The notes below the pieces were generated by a model. The model saw only the letters and a program-made list of their open reading frames with translations, made no database searches and was not told where the DNA came from. From Paractinoplanes deccanensis (GTDB lineage: Bacteria > Actinomycetota > Actinomycetes > Mycobacteriales > Micromonosporaceae), in contig NZ_BOMI01000037.1 in NCBI RefSeq assembly GCF_016862115.1, positions 124,001 to 188,000 of the forward strand: 64,000 bases of DNA, in the 5' to 3' direction. How positions within the stretch are numbered: the first letter of the stretch is position 1; each line of letters begins with the position of its first letter. This document shows, in pieces, positions 34,335 through 41,459 of this stretch. The position numbers and the translations under genes were made by a program.

Positions 34335-34568
34335 CTAGTCAGAGATCCAAGGAGGCAGGCAAGAACCCGGCGCACAGGCCGATTCGTCCGTTGCCCCCAA
34401 GGTCAGGAGCTGCTGCGCGTTGCCCAGCAGGACAGATAGCCTCGCGTTGATGGCCGCCCCTGGTCCCGGTTGGTCGTCTTCAGGCGCCCCGGCGCGGTGG
34501 CTGACGGCAGATAGAGCCTCCTGCCGTGCGAGGCGCAAGTCGATGTGTTGATGTAGGGCGGCGATCAC
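34335..34568 (-). CDS. small hypothetical protein coupled to the kinase gene
   Basis: 77 residues from GTG 34568, whose GTGA overlaps the stop of the kinase gene. The sequence begins with a helix (IAALHQHIDLRLARQEALSA) and a second one follows (NARLSVLLGNAQQLLTLG). The 3' end has no obvious terminator. The overlap is the main evidence; no binding site is close. Confidence 0.45.
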   Translation of the reverse strand: MIAALHQHIDLRLARQEALSAVSHRAGAPEDDQPGPGAAINARLSVLLGNAQQLLTLGATDESACAPGSCLPPWISD

Positions 34569-35365
34569 CGATGTAGGCGGTGTCGTTCCCAGGTCTCCGC
34601 TGCTTCGGCCATCGCCTTCTTCCAGGAGACCGGCTCGGTGTTGGCGATTTCTGTCCACATTTTGGCGAGCGCCGCGGCGAAGATGTCGATCGAGCGCGGC
34701 GGCGCGTCTTGCCACGCGGGTGCCGGGGCCACGCAGGCTTCGGCTTCGTGGGGTGTGTGTCCGGCGTGGATGAGGCGCACGATGAGGCAACTCGGGTCGA
34801 TGAAGGCGGCGCCGAGGGTCGGCCATGCCCAGTCGAGCAGGCAGGCGGTGGGGCCGTCGATGAGGACGTTGTCGTGGGCGTAGTCGGTGTGCAGGAGGGT
34901 GTCACCACGCAGGAGGGGCAGGTCGGCGTGGTCCATGTATGCCGCCCACCGTTTTTCGGCGCGTTTGAGCTGGGGCAGGTCGGGACACCATACGAGCGCC
35001 AGGCGGCGCACCGCGTCGACGACCTTGGGTAGGTCGGTGGAGCCCGGCGAGTAGTCGGCATGTCGGCCGGCTGCGGCGCGGAAGCCCAGCAGGCTCCAGC
35101 CGTCGATCTCGGTGTGCCACAGGAGTTCGGGTGACAGCAGGCTCACGTACGGGCTGACGGCCGCCTCGCGGTGCTGGGCGGCCGCGCGCGGATCTTCGGT
35201 TCGGAGCCCTTTGACGAACACGGAGCCGGCCCGGGTTTCGAGCAGCGCGGCGATCGAGGAGTTCTTACCGGATGGGGCTGTTGTGGCTGCATATACCGGT
35301 CCGGTGCAGGCTTCGATAGCTTGCCGGATGGGTTCGCTGAGCTGCTCCCAGTCGGTGCGCTGCAT
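34565..35365 (-). CDS. aminoglycoside phosphotransferase (APH)-family kinase
   Basis: 266 residues from ATG 35365. The kinase signature is clear: LLHTDYAHDNVLIDG (HxDxxxxN catalytic loop) at about residues 157-171, followed by LLDWAWPTLGAAFID, where the second Asp binds magnesium. The N-terminal lobe is shorter than in true aminoglycoside kinases (LLETRAGSVFVKG holds the likely ATP lysine). Many actinobacterial paralogues phosphorylate unknown small molecules, so resistance is not implied. A deleted copy lies at 60372-60539. Confidence 0.82.
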   Translation of the reverse strand: MQRTDWEQLSEPIRQAIEACTGPVYAATTAPSGKNSSIAALLETRAGSVFVKGLRTEDPRAAAQHREAAVSPYVSLLSPELLWHTEIDGWSLLGFRAAAGRHADYSPGSTDLPKVVDAVRRLALVWCPDLPQLKRAEKRWAAYMDHADLPLLRGDTLLHTDYAHDNVLIDGPTACLLDWAWPTLGAAFIDPSCLIVRLIHAGHTPHEAEACVAPAPAWQDAPPRSIDIFAAALAKMWTEIANTEPVSWKKAMAEAAETWERHRLHR

Positions 35366-35439
35366 GATCTTCCTCGCGGTCGCGGATCATGAGGCCGCCT
35401 CGCCGTCGCAGAAGCTAAATCACAATATCGGGACAGCGC

Positions 35440-35471
35440 AGCGCGGATCGTCCCAGTATGTGATCCGCGCT
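35440..35471 (-). terminator. hairpin downstream of the LOG-like gene
   Basis: AGCGCGGATC (35440-35449) pairs with GATCCGCGCT (35462-35471) across a 12-base loop. It lies 20 bases past the minus-strand stop at 35491 and before the kinase promoter region. No U tract follows on the minus strand. It is probably a terminator for the regulator/LOG pair. Confidence 0.45.
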
Positions 35472-35490
35472 CCGCTGCTAGGTACCAGCA

Positions 35491-35976
35491 CTAAGCGCCT
35501 TGTTCGGCAGCCTTCAGCGCTTCACCGACCGCGGCCTCCGGTGTATCGACGTAGCGAATGCCCGGAACATGCTCGCCGTCCGCTTGAACGACTCGCCATC
35601 CACCCAGAGTAAAAACAGGCACGTCACCGCGACGCATTGCAAGGGCGACTTCGCTCAATGTTCCCCAAGAGCCACCGATGCTGATGACCGCGTCGGCACT
35701 CCATACGATGATCGCGTTGCGGGCCTCGCCCATATTGGTCACGATCGTCGCTGAAAGGTCAGGAGAAGCACCTTCTCTGCTGTCATTCGGGCGCACGCCG
35801 ATCACCAAGCCGTTTCTTGATCTAGCACCGGCTGCCACGGCTGCCATCACCCCTACACCGCCGCCGCACACGATCACGGCACCTTGTTCCGCGAGCAATT
35901 CGCCTACGCGCCGGGCGTTAGCCTCGTCAGCTTCGGTGCAGAATCTTGGACCGCACACGGCTACCTGGATTGCCAT
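35491..35976 (-). CDS. LOG-like (TIGR00725-type) SLOG-fold protein
   Basis: 161 residues from ATG 35976; GTG 35994 in the same frame is an alternative. The N-terminal VAVCGPRFCTEADEANARRV, the AVIVCGGGVGVMAAVAAGAR loop and ISIGGSWGTLSEVALAMRRG define the Rossmann-like LOG/SLOG fold that binds nucleotides. True LOG phosphoribohydrolases have PGGxGTxxE. Here the segment reads IGGSWGTLSE, typical of the TIGR00725 subgroup, whose activity is unclear. It lies 30 bases after the TPR regulator gene, probably in one operon. Confidence 0.82.
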   Translation of the reverse strand: MAIQVAVCGPRFCTEADEANARRVGELLAEQGAVIVCGGGVGVMAAVAAGARSRNGLVIGVRPNDSREGASPDLSATIVTNMGEARNAIIVWSADAVISIGGSWGTLSEVALAMRRGDVPVFTLGGWRVVQADGEHVPGIRYVDTPEAAVGEALKAAEQGA

Positions 35977-36006
35977 AAAGGATGCACCCTCCACAGTTTG
36001 ATCGAC

Positions 36007-37419
36007 TTAGTTTGCCAATTCCGGCAGCTCACGCGTCGCGGTGTACGCGCAAAAAAGGTGAATCCGCTCTCTCAGTTCGGCAGCTAAAGCAGCATTGGAA
36101 AACTGCTGTCCGCTAAGCGTTCTGTCAATCGCAGACATCCGCTTAACCACGGGGAGCGTCCTGCTTTCAGCCGGAAGCGCGAAGACCGGTGTGAGGTGTT
36201 CCTGTGCCGCATGAAGATCGGTCAGTGCGAGGTGGGAAGCGACAAGATCAAGCTGTGCGGCAGCTACGAACTCGGGGCACTTGTCGACGTCGGCTTGGCC
36301 AGCAAAGAGAGCGAGTGCCTGCTCTGCCTCGGCTGCCGCTTTCCGCGCGTTGCCTCGTCCGCCGAGCGCTAGGCGGACCTCGCTGGCGTAGTAGGCGGCC
36401 TTGCCTGGGGCGAATCGGAAGACGCCACCGGGGTTGTCATCGCCAGGAATGACGTGAGACCGGGCTGCCTGTGACGTACCTAGCGCCCGCTCGGCCTCGC
36501 GGTGGTCGGCTGCTGCTGCGTATGCCCGCGCCTCCTGGCTCGCTAGCCGCAGCAAACTCGTGCCCATTGTCGCGTAGCGCTGTCCTGAGTGGGCGAGATC
36601 GGCTGCTCTTCGGTAGTCGCCGTTCCAGAAGGCGACGTTTGACTGTACCCAGCGAACGTACGAGCGAAGTTGGTCGTCCTCGGCGAGGTCTGCGCAGAGC
36701 CACGCTGTGCGCGTGTGCGTGTCGGCGGCGTAGCCCTGGCCGAGATCAGCGCATGTATGCGCCAGGAGTGCACACAGCTGGCCGGCCACCCGGTATAGGC
36801 CCGGAAGGACGGCAGGACGCTGCCTCTCGTCTAGCAGCTCGAAGACATCGGTGCGCAGCTGGGAGATGGGCCGGAACATCGTGAACGGTGGGCGTAGCAG
36901 GTAGTCACCGGCCAGCTTGCGCACGTCGGCATCAAGCTGCTCTAGGACATCTTGGTCTACGGCGCCTCGCTTCTGCCGTACGAAACGGGCAGCCTCCTCG
37001 GCGGACATCGCGATCTCCTCGCCTAACGTGCCATCGACGCTAGCGTGTTCCTCCTGGGTACGCGCTGCTTCAGACGGTACGTCGCTGGCCGGCATCGCCA
37101 GAGAGGGAGTCGGAGTCGTCACAGGTACGGCGGGTCGCTCGACGGATGTGGGCATAGCAGCGCTCCGGCCCACGGTGAACAACTGCGCGGCCGTTAGCCC
37201 CGGAAACATCGCCTCAAGGACGCGGCATGCGTCCGGGTGAGGAAGGCTCTTCACCTGCCCAGCAAGCCAGCGCGCCAACTGCGAACGGCTGGGAGCTGAA
37301 CCCACTAGGTCCCGATCAAGATCGCCAGCGATGCGGTCCCACTCCTTGCAAAAGGTCGACCACTTTTGCCAGTGCCGCTCACGTAGCAGCGCCTTGAGGA
37401 GTGTCGGTTGATTGCTCAC
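36007..37419 (-). CDS. TPR-type regulator with N-terminal DNA-binding segment
   Basis: 470 residues from GTG 37419. Residues about 1-75 look like an HTH region (LLKALLRERHWQKWSTFCKE, RSQLARWLAGQVKSLPHPD). A Pro/Thr/Ser-rich linker and an alpha-solenoid of TPR-like helices follow to the end (VAGQLCALLAHTCADLGQGY; AAADHREAERALGTSQAARS). Such regulators often precede LOG-like genes in actinomycetes. A palindrome 54 bases upstream could be its operator. Confidence 0.75.
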   Translation of the reverse strand: MSNQPTLLKALLRERHWQKWSTFCKEWDRIAGDLDRDLVGSAPSRSQLARWLAGQVKSLPHPDACRVLEAMFPGLTAAQLFTVGRSAAMPTSVERPAVPVTTPTPSLAMPASDVPSEAARTQEEHASVDGTLGEEIAMSAEEAARFVRQKRGAVDQDVLEQLDADVRKLAGDYLLRPPFTMFRPISQLRTDVFELLDERQRPAVLPGLYRVAGQLCALLAHTCADLGQGYAADTHTRTAWLCADLAEDDQLRSYVRWVQSNVAFWNGDYRRAADLAHSGQRYATMGTSLLRLASQEARAYAAAADHREAERALGTSQAARSHVIPGDDNPGGVFRFAPGKAAYYASEVRLALGGRGNARKAAAEAEQALALFAGQADVDKCPEFVAAAQLDLVASHLALTDLHAAQEHLTPVFALPAESRTLPVVKRMSAIDRTLSGQQFSNAALAAELRERIHLFCAYTATRELPELAN

Positions 37420-37472
37420 GGTGGCCGCCTTTCGGCTCACGCACGCTGTCGATGCCCACAGGGTAACGGCAA

Positions 37473-37490
37473 TGTTGGCGCTCGCTAACA
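37473..37490. promoter_or_regulatory. 18-base pseudo-palindrome, candidate operator
   Basis: TGTTGGCGCTCGCTAACA is symmetric except for one base pair. It lies in the 355-base divergent gap (37420-37774), 54 bases upstream of the TPR regulator start. Apart from this and the hairpin at 37567-37589, nothing gene-like is seen in the gap. Confidence 0.4.
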
Positions 37491-37566
37491 CTCGCCGGTT
37501 CCGGCGACACCAGACGACATAGGAATGCGACAACCGCGCGACACGGATGCGGTGTCCGCGACTCTC

Positions 37567-37589
37567 GCACGGTCGAGACGCGACCGTGC
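37567..37589. repeat. perfect 9-base inverted repeat
   Basis: GCACGGTCG and CGACCGTGC flank AGACG. It lies midway between the divergent regulator genes at 37419 and 37775. It could be an operator or a hairpin; no T tract follows. Confidence 0.4.
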
Positions 37590-37774
37590 GGCGATCCATT
37601 CTGTGATCGCGGGCTACAAGGCGATCAGCTGAGCGCCAAAGCGAAGTGGGTGTGGACTCGCTGTCACGTTACTGCACATGACGGCGTGCAGGTTGTAGAT
37701 CATGCGCCTCCAGGCCCCGGATCACATCCTCCGCATTTTTTGATGTTGGCGGCAATCCGAGGGGTGGATGCATC

Positions 37775-38380
37775 GTGGCCAGGCCGGATGACACGAAGAT
37801 CAAGCCGAACGATCTGTTGAGGGTGGCGCGGCTGCGGGTTCTGTCGCCGGCGGGGTCGGGCCGGCCGTTGTCGCGGGCGGAGTTGGCGGAGTTGGTCAGC
37901 GCGTGGGTGTATGAGCAGACGGGCCTGATCGATCCCTTCGACGCCAGCGACGTGGCCAAGCTTGAGCGCGGGGAAGTCCGGTGGCCGCGTAAAGTCCGCC
38001 GTCGGGCGCTGCGTCACGTGCTCGGTGCGTCCAACGATGCGCGGATCGGCTTGTTGTCGCCCTATGTGAATCGGAGCAGCGATGAGGCGTTCATGGCCAA
38101 GCATGGCCTGACGCCGCCGGATCCGGGATCTCGTGAGCTGGTGTCCGTACCCGCCACGGTGGTCACCACCAAGTCTGTTCCGACCGGGCAGGGGCCAGTG
38201 GGGAGTCCGACGGTGTCGTGCACGGTGGAGGGCACCGAGTCCGGTGGTGTGCGGATCGTGGTGAACCTGGAACCGGGGGTGCCGGGTGCTGAGCCCGCGG
38301 TGGTGGTGACCTCCGGGCCTGTGGCCGAAGTCCGCAGTCTTCCCGGTGTTCAGCCCGCGCGGCGGGAGTTGTCGGCATGA
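37775..38380 (+). CDS. XRE-like DNA-binding protein
   Basis: 201 residues from GTG 37775, with GAGGGGTGG upstream. The first 90 residues hold an HTH-like region (SRAELAELVSAWVYEQTG, ASDVAKLERGEVRWP). The C-terminal part is beta-rich (GGVRIVVNLEPGVPG). The next protein has the same layout with GGVRIVIETGPP, so they are paralogues. The pair precedes the lanthipeptide cluster and may regulate it. Confidence 0.65.
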   Translation: MARPDDTKIKPNDLLRVARLRVLSPAGSGRPLSRAELAELVSAWVYEQTGLIDPFDASDVAKLERGEVRWPRKVRRRALRHVLGASNDARIGLLSPYVNRSSDEAFMAKHGLTPPDPGSRELVSVPATVVTTKSVPTGQGPVGSPTVSCTVEGTESGGVRIVVNLEPGVPGAEPAVVVTSGPVAEVRSLPGVQPARRELSA

Positions 38381-39318
38381 GCGCCCTCGATCCGGGGTCA
38401 GCAACCGCGTTCTTCGCCGCTGACGCGAGTCCGAGGGGCGGTGAGGTCGTGACGAAGAGCGACGTCGTACCCAACGAGCTGTTCTGGGATGCGCGAATGA
38501 GGGCTGGCCTGTCGCGTCCGGCGGTGGCGGATCTGGCTAATCAGCAGTCGGTGATGGCGACGTGTGAGCACGAGCCGCTGACGGAGAACTACATCGGCCG
38601 CATCGAGCAAGGCCGTATCGGCGGGGGCATGTGCCCGGAGCGCCGGTCCGCGCTGTGCCGCACTCTGGGCGTAGATGATCCCGCGAGCATCGGCCTAATC
38701 AGCGAGCGCAGGCGTCCTACGCGTTCGGCCGCGTGTCGTCCTCGGGCTGGCGAACCTGGGGCGGTGCCGGACGGTGAGCAGGTGCGTGAGGCCTTCCGGG
38801 TCCTCGGTGTGCGGCTGGCGGCAGCGCGTAAGGCTGAAGAGCTGACGCAGCAAAAGTTGGCCGCGAAGATCCCGTACTCCCGCAGCACCGTAGCCAATGT
38901 GGAGATGGGCCGGCATGAAATCGCCCGTGCTTTCTGGGAGCACGTGGATCCCGTTGTCCGCGCTCGCGGCGTGCTCCTGGCCGCCTACGACGAAGCGTCC
39001 GCCCTGTCGCGCCAGGTGCGCGCGCTCGAAGAACTCCGGCGTGGCGGGGCCGACAGCCCTCAGGATGCCGCCGGGTTGCCCGAGAGGGGTGCGTCGTCCG
39101 CTGGTCATCCTGCGACGTCCGGGCCTGTCGCGGCGGTGGCGGGGGCGGTGACGTTGACCGTGACTCCGACGGCGGCCGGTGGGGTGCGGATCGTGATCGA
39201 GACGGGGCCGCCGGATGATCCCGGCGCGGATGTCGGGTCGGATGGCGAGGGTGCGCGGGTTCTGCCGCTGGTGGCTCCAGCGCGACGCGGTGCCCGGCGT
39301 GGTCGGCGGCTGGCGTGA
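38377..39318 (+). CDS. XRE-like regulator with two HTH segments
   Basis: 313 residues from ATG 38377, which overlaps the previous stop (ATGA). GTG 38449, preceded by GAGGGGCGG, is an alternative start. A first HTH-like segment is at about residues 40-90 (LSRPAVADLANQQ, NYIGRIEQGRIGGG). A classical XRE unit follows at about 145-185 (LTQQKLAAKIPYSRSTVANV, EMGRHEIAR). The end repeats the GGVRIV block of the preceding paralogue. It is a likely local regulator. Confidence 0.7.
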   Translation: MSALDPGSATAFFAADASPRGGEVVTKSDVVPNELFWDARMRAGLSRPAVADLANQQSVMATCEHEPLTENYIGRIEQGRIGGGMCPERRSALCRTLGVDDPASIGLISERRRPTRSAACRPRAGEPGAVPDGEQVREAFRVLGVRLAAARKAEELTQQKLAAKIPYSRSTVANVEMGRHEIARAFWEHVDPVVRARGVLLAAYDEASALSRQVRALEELRRGGADSPQDAAGLPERGASSAGHPATSGPVAAVAGAVTLTVTPTAAGGVRIVIETGPPDDPGADVGSDGEGARVLPLVAPARRGARRGRRLA

Positions 39319-39417
39319 ACGGCTCGTTGTGGGAACTGCGGGTCAAAACCCTGCGGTCGGCGCGGGGCGCCCGGATTCCATAGCGCTAGGTCCGAACCTA
39401 TGGGGAGGCGAGTGGTG

Positions 39418-39819
39418 ATGGTGCAAGCGTTCGGGACGCGGTTGGCGGTGCGGCCGGTGCCGCTGGCGGTGGAGTTGTCGGCGATCCAGTACGACGCGGA
39501 GCGGCGCGCGCTCGCGTGCGCGTGGCACATCGTATGCGGCGCTGGCGTGACCGACCCGAAGCTCGTCGTGAGCTGCCTGGTCCGGCTCGGGACGGCCGAC
39601 CTCCCCTGTGGGTGTCGGCCCACGGCCATCGCCGCAAGCAGGCGGACACGAGGGCGGGACACGGCCGTGCTCGGCGAGCGGCTCACCCTCGACCAGGCGC
39701 TCGCCGAGCGTGTCACTCATCGGCGCTATGCCCCGGCCCCCCGATGCTCAGGATGCCGGGACGGTCATGAACTCCGTTGTTCACAACATGCATGTAATGA
39801 AGGGAACCACTGTGACTGA
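39418..39819 (+). CDS. hypothetical protein preceding the FxLD methyltransferase
   Basis: 133 residues from ATG 39418, with GGGGAGGCG eight bases upstream. Codon third positions are strongly GC, as in real genes here. The C-terminus is cysteine-rich (CSGCRDGHELRCSQHACNEG) and may bind a metal. The stop lies 8 bases inside the methyltransferase gene. No family is recognised. It could belong to the lanthipeptide cluster by position. Confidence 0.6.
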   Translation: MVQAFGTRLAVRPVPLAVELSAIQYDAERRALACAWHIVCGAGVTDPKLVVSCLVRLGTADLPCGCRPTAIAASRRTRGRDTAVLGERLTLDQALAERVTHRRYAPAPRCSGCRDGHELRCSQHACNEGNHCD

Positions 39820-41095
39820 CCCACCCGCCGAATCGCAGCGGACCGCCAGGCCCGACGGACAACCCCGCGAGGACGGCGTCAAGGACGTCGATCGCGCGGC
39901 CGAGCTACGCGCCGACCTGGTGGAAAAGCTTCGCGCTGAAGGGAAGATCGTCAGCCCCGCGGTGGAGGCGGCCTTCCGGGCGGTGGCCCGCGAGCGCTTC
40001 CTTCCCTCCGATGTGCCGCTCGAGACGGCCTACGCCTACGACGACGCGGTGGTCACCAAGCGCGACGAGCACGGGGTGGCGTTGTCCTCGGTGTCCGCGG
40101 CCTACATTCAGGCGCGGATGCTCGAACAAGCCGAACTCCGACCACGCGCGACGGTCCTGGAAATCGGCTCCGGCGGGCTGAACGCCGCGCTCATTGCGGA
40201 GATCGTCGGGCCGCAGGGCCGGGTGGTCAGCGTGGACATCGACCCGGAGGTCACCGACCGGGCGGCGAAGCTGTTGGACGAGGCGGGCTACGGCAGCCGC
40301 GTGCGAGTCCTGGTCGCCGACGCCGAGCACGGCGTGCCGAACGAGGGCCGGATCGACGCGATCATCGTGACGGTCGGCGCCTGGGACATCCCACCAGCCC
40401 TGCTGGCTCAGCTCGCCGACGAGGGAACTCTCGTGCTGCCGTTGATCATGAATGGCGTCACCCGCACGATCGGCTTCCGCCGCGAAGGTGACCATTTGGT
40501 CAGCACGTCGGTCGAGGTGGCCGGCTTCGTGCCGATGCAGGGCGCCGGCCGTCACCCGGAGCGGGTCTTCGTGCTGACCGACCCGAACGGCAAGCAGGTG
40601 AAGCTCCGATTCGACTCCGGTGTCCCGGCCGACATGAGCCCGCTCGACGCGGTGCTCGCCACCGAACGGACGGAAGCGTGGTCGGGCGTGACGATCCCGC
40701 ACCGGACGTCCTTCGCCGACCTGTACCTATGGTTCGCCTGGCACCTGCCCGGGTTCTGCCTGCTGACCGTGGACGACGGCACCGAGCTAGCCAACGAGCG
40801 CGGCACCTGGTTCCCGTTCGGCGCCGTACGCGGCGGCGGGTTCGCATACCTGGCGATCCGACCCGCGATGGAGGGTGCCGGGGTGGAGTTCGGGGCTCGC
40901 GCCTACGGCCACGACCGGGAACTCGCCGCCATGGCGCTGGTAAAGCAGATTCGGGCATGGGACCGCGACGGCCGGCACGCCGAGCCGGTGTTCGGCTACT
41001 GGCCCGCAGGCACCGACGTAACCCGGATTCCCGCCGACGCCGCCGTCATGGACAAGACGCACGGCGTCGTCACGATCTCCTGGCCGGCCCCGTGA
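39812..41095 (+). CDS. FxLD-system PIMT-like methyltransferase
   Basis: 427 residues from GTG 39812, with GAAGGGAA upstream; ATG 39797 in the same frame is an alternative. It resembles protein-L-isoaspartate methyltransferases: SSVSAAYIQARMLEQA at about residues 92-107 and the SAM-binding VLEIGSGGLNAALIAEI at about 115-131, then VVSVDIDPEVTDRA. A C-terminal extension of about 200 residues is typical of the methyltransferase found with FxLD lanthipeptides. Related enzymes methylate an Asp of the modified peptide, leading through a succinimide to isoaspartate. It should act after LanB and LanC. Confidence 0.85.
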   Translation: MTDPPAESQRTARPDGQPREDGVKDVDRAAELRADLVEKLRAEGKIVSPAVEAAFRAVARERFLPSDVPLETAYAYDDAVVTKRDEHGVALSSVSAAYIQARMLEQAELRPRATVLEIGSGGLNAALIAEIVGPQGRVVSVDIDPEVTDRAAKLLDEAGYGSRVRVLVADAEHGVPNEGRIDAIIVTVGAWDIPPALLAQLADEGTLVLPLIMNGVTRTIGFRREGDHLVSTSVEVAGFVPMQGAGRHPERVFVLTDPNGKQVKLRFDSGVPADMSPLDAVLATERTEAWSGVTIPHRTSFADLYLWFAWHLPGFCLLTVDDGTELANERGTWFPFGAVRGGGFAYLAIRPAMEGAGVEFGARAYGHDRELAAMALVKQIRAWDRDGRHAEPVFGYWPAGTDVTRIPADAAVMDKTHGVVTISWPAP

Positions 41096-41170
41096 GTGAG
41101 CAGCGCGCGGCTCGCCCGCACCGGCCAGGTGGCCAACAAACCCTCCGCACCCCGTAAGGAGATGATGTCG

Positions 41171-41368
41171 ATGGCTCCGCCGACTGCGGTCCTCGACGCA
41201 CCCACCGCCCCCGAGGCCGAGGCCGTCACCGACGACGACTTCGAGCTCGACATGCGCGTGGTCGAGGCCACGACGCCGCTGGAGGTGTTCATGTGCAACA
41301 CCAACGACGGCTGCGGTTCGACGTGTAGCACGAGCGCCTGCTCCACGTCCTCGTACGACCCGCGCTGA
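41171..41368 (+). CDS. FxLD-family lanthipeptide precursor
   Basis: 65 residues from ATG 41171, chosen because AAGGAG sits nine bases upstream; ATG 41162 and 41165 are too close to it. The leader has the FxLD signature FELD at residues 24-27, in DDDFELDMRVVE. The core is rich in Cys, Ser and Thr, with cysteines at 42, 48, 52 and 57 (MCNTNDGCGSTCSTSACSTS). An Asp46-Gly47 pair is the best candidate for modification by the methyltransferase. LanB would dehydrate Ser/Thr and LanC form thioether rings. The cleavage site is unknown. Confidence 0.9.
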   Translation: MAPPTAVLDAPTAPEAEAVTDDDFELDMRVVEATTPLEVFMCNTNDGCGSTCSTSACSTSSYDPR

Positions 41369-41391
41369 CCGCGCAACACATCCCCTCTGAC

Positions 41392-41429
41392 GCCGTCGGA
41401 GCCCGCGCCGCCTCGCGGGCTCCGACGGC
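41392..41429 (+). terminator. strong hairpin between precursor and lanB
   Basis: GCCGTCGGAGCCCGCG (41392-41407) and CGCGGGCTCCGACGGC (41414-41429) form a perfect 16-base stem with a six-base loop, 23 bases after the precursor stop. Similar hairpins in lanthipeptide operons reduce transcription into the large enzyme genes and protect the precursor mRNA. The ribosome binding site for lanB follows at 41448-41454. Confidence 0.75.
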
Positions 41430-41459
41430 TTCACCCCTTGGCTCGCTTGGAGGAGCGGC

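Noticed and set aside
34565-35365. Aminoglycoside resistance gene
   Set aside because: The kinase motifs are present, but the family is broad in actinomycetes, the N-lobe is short, and nothing indicates drug specificity.
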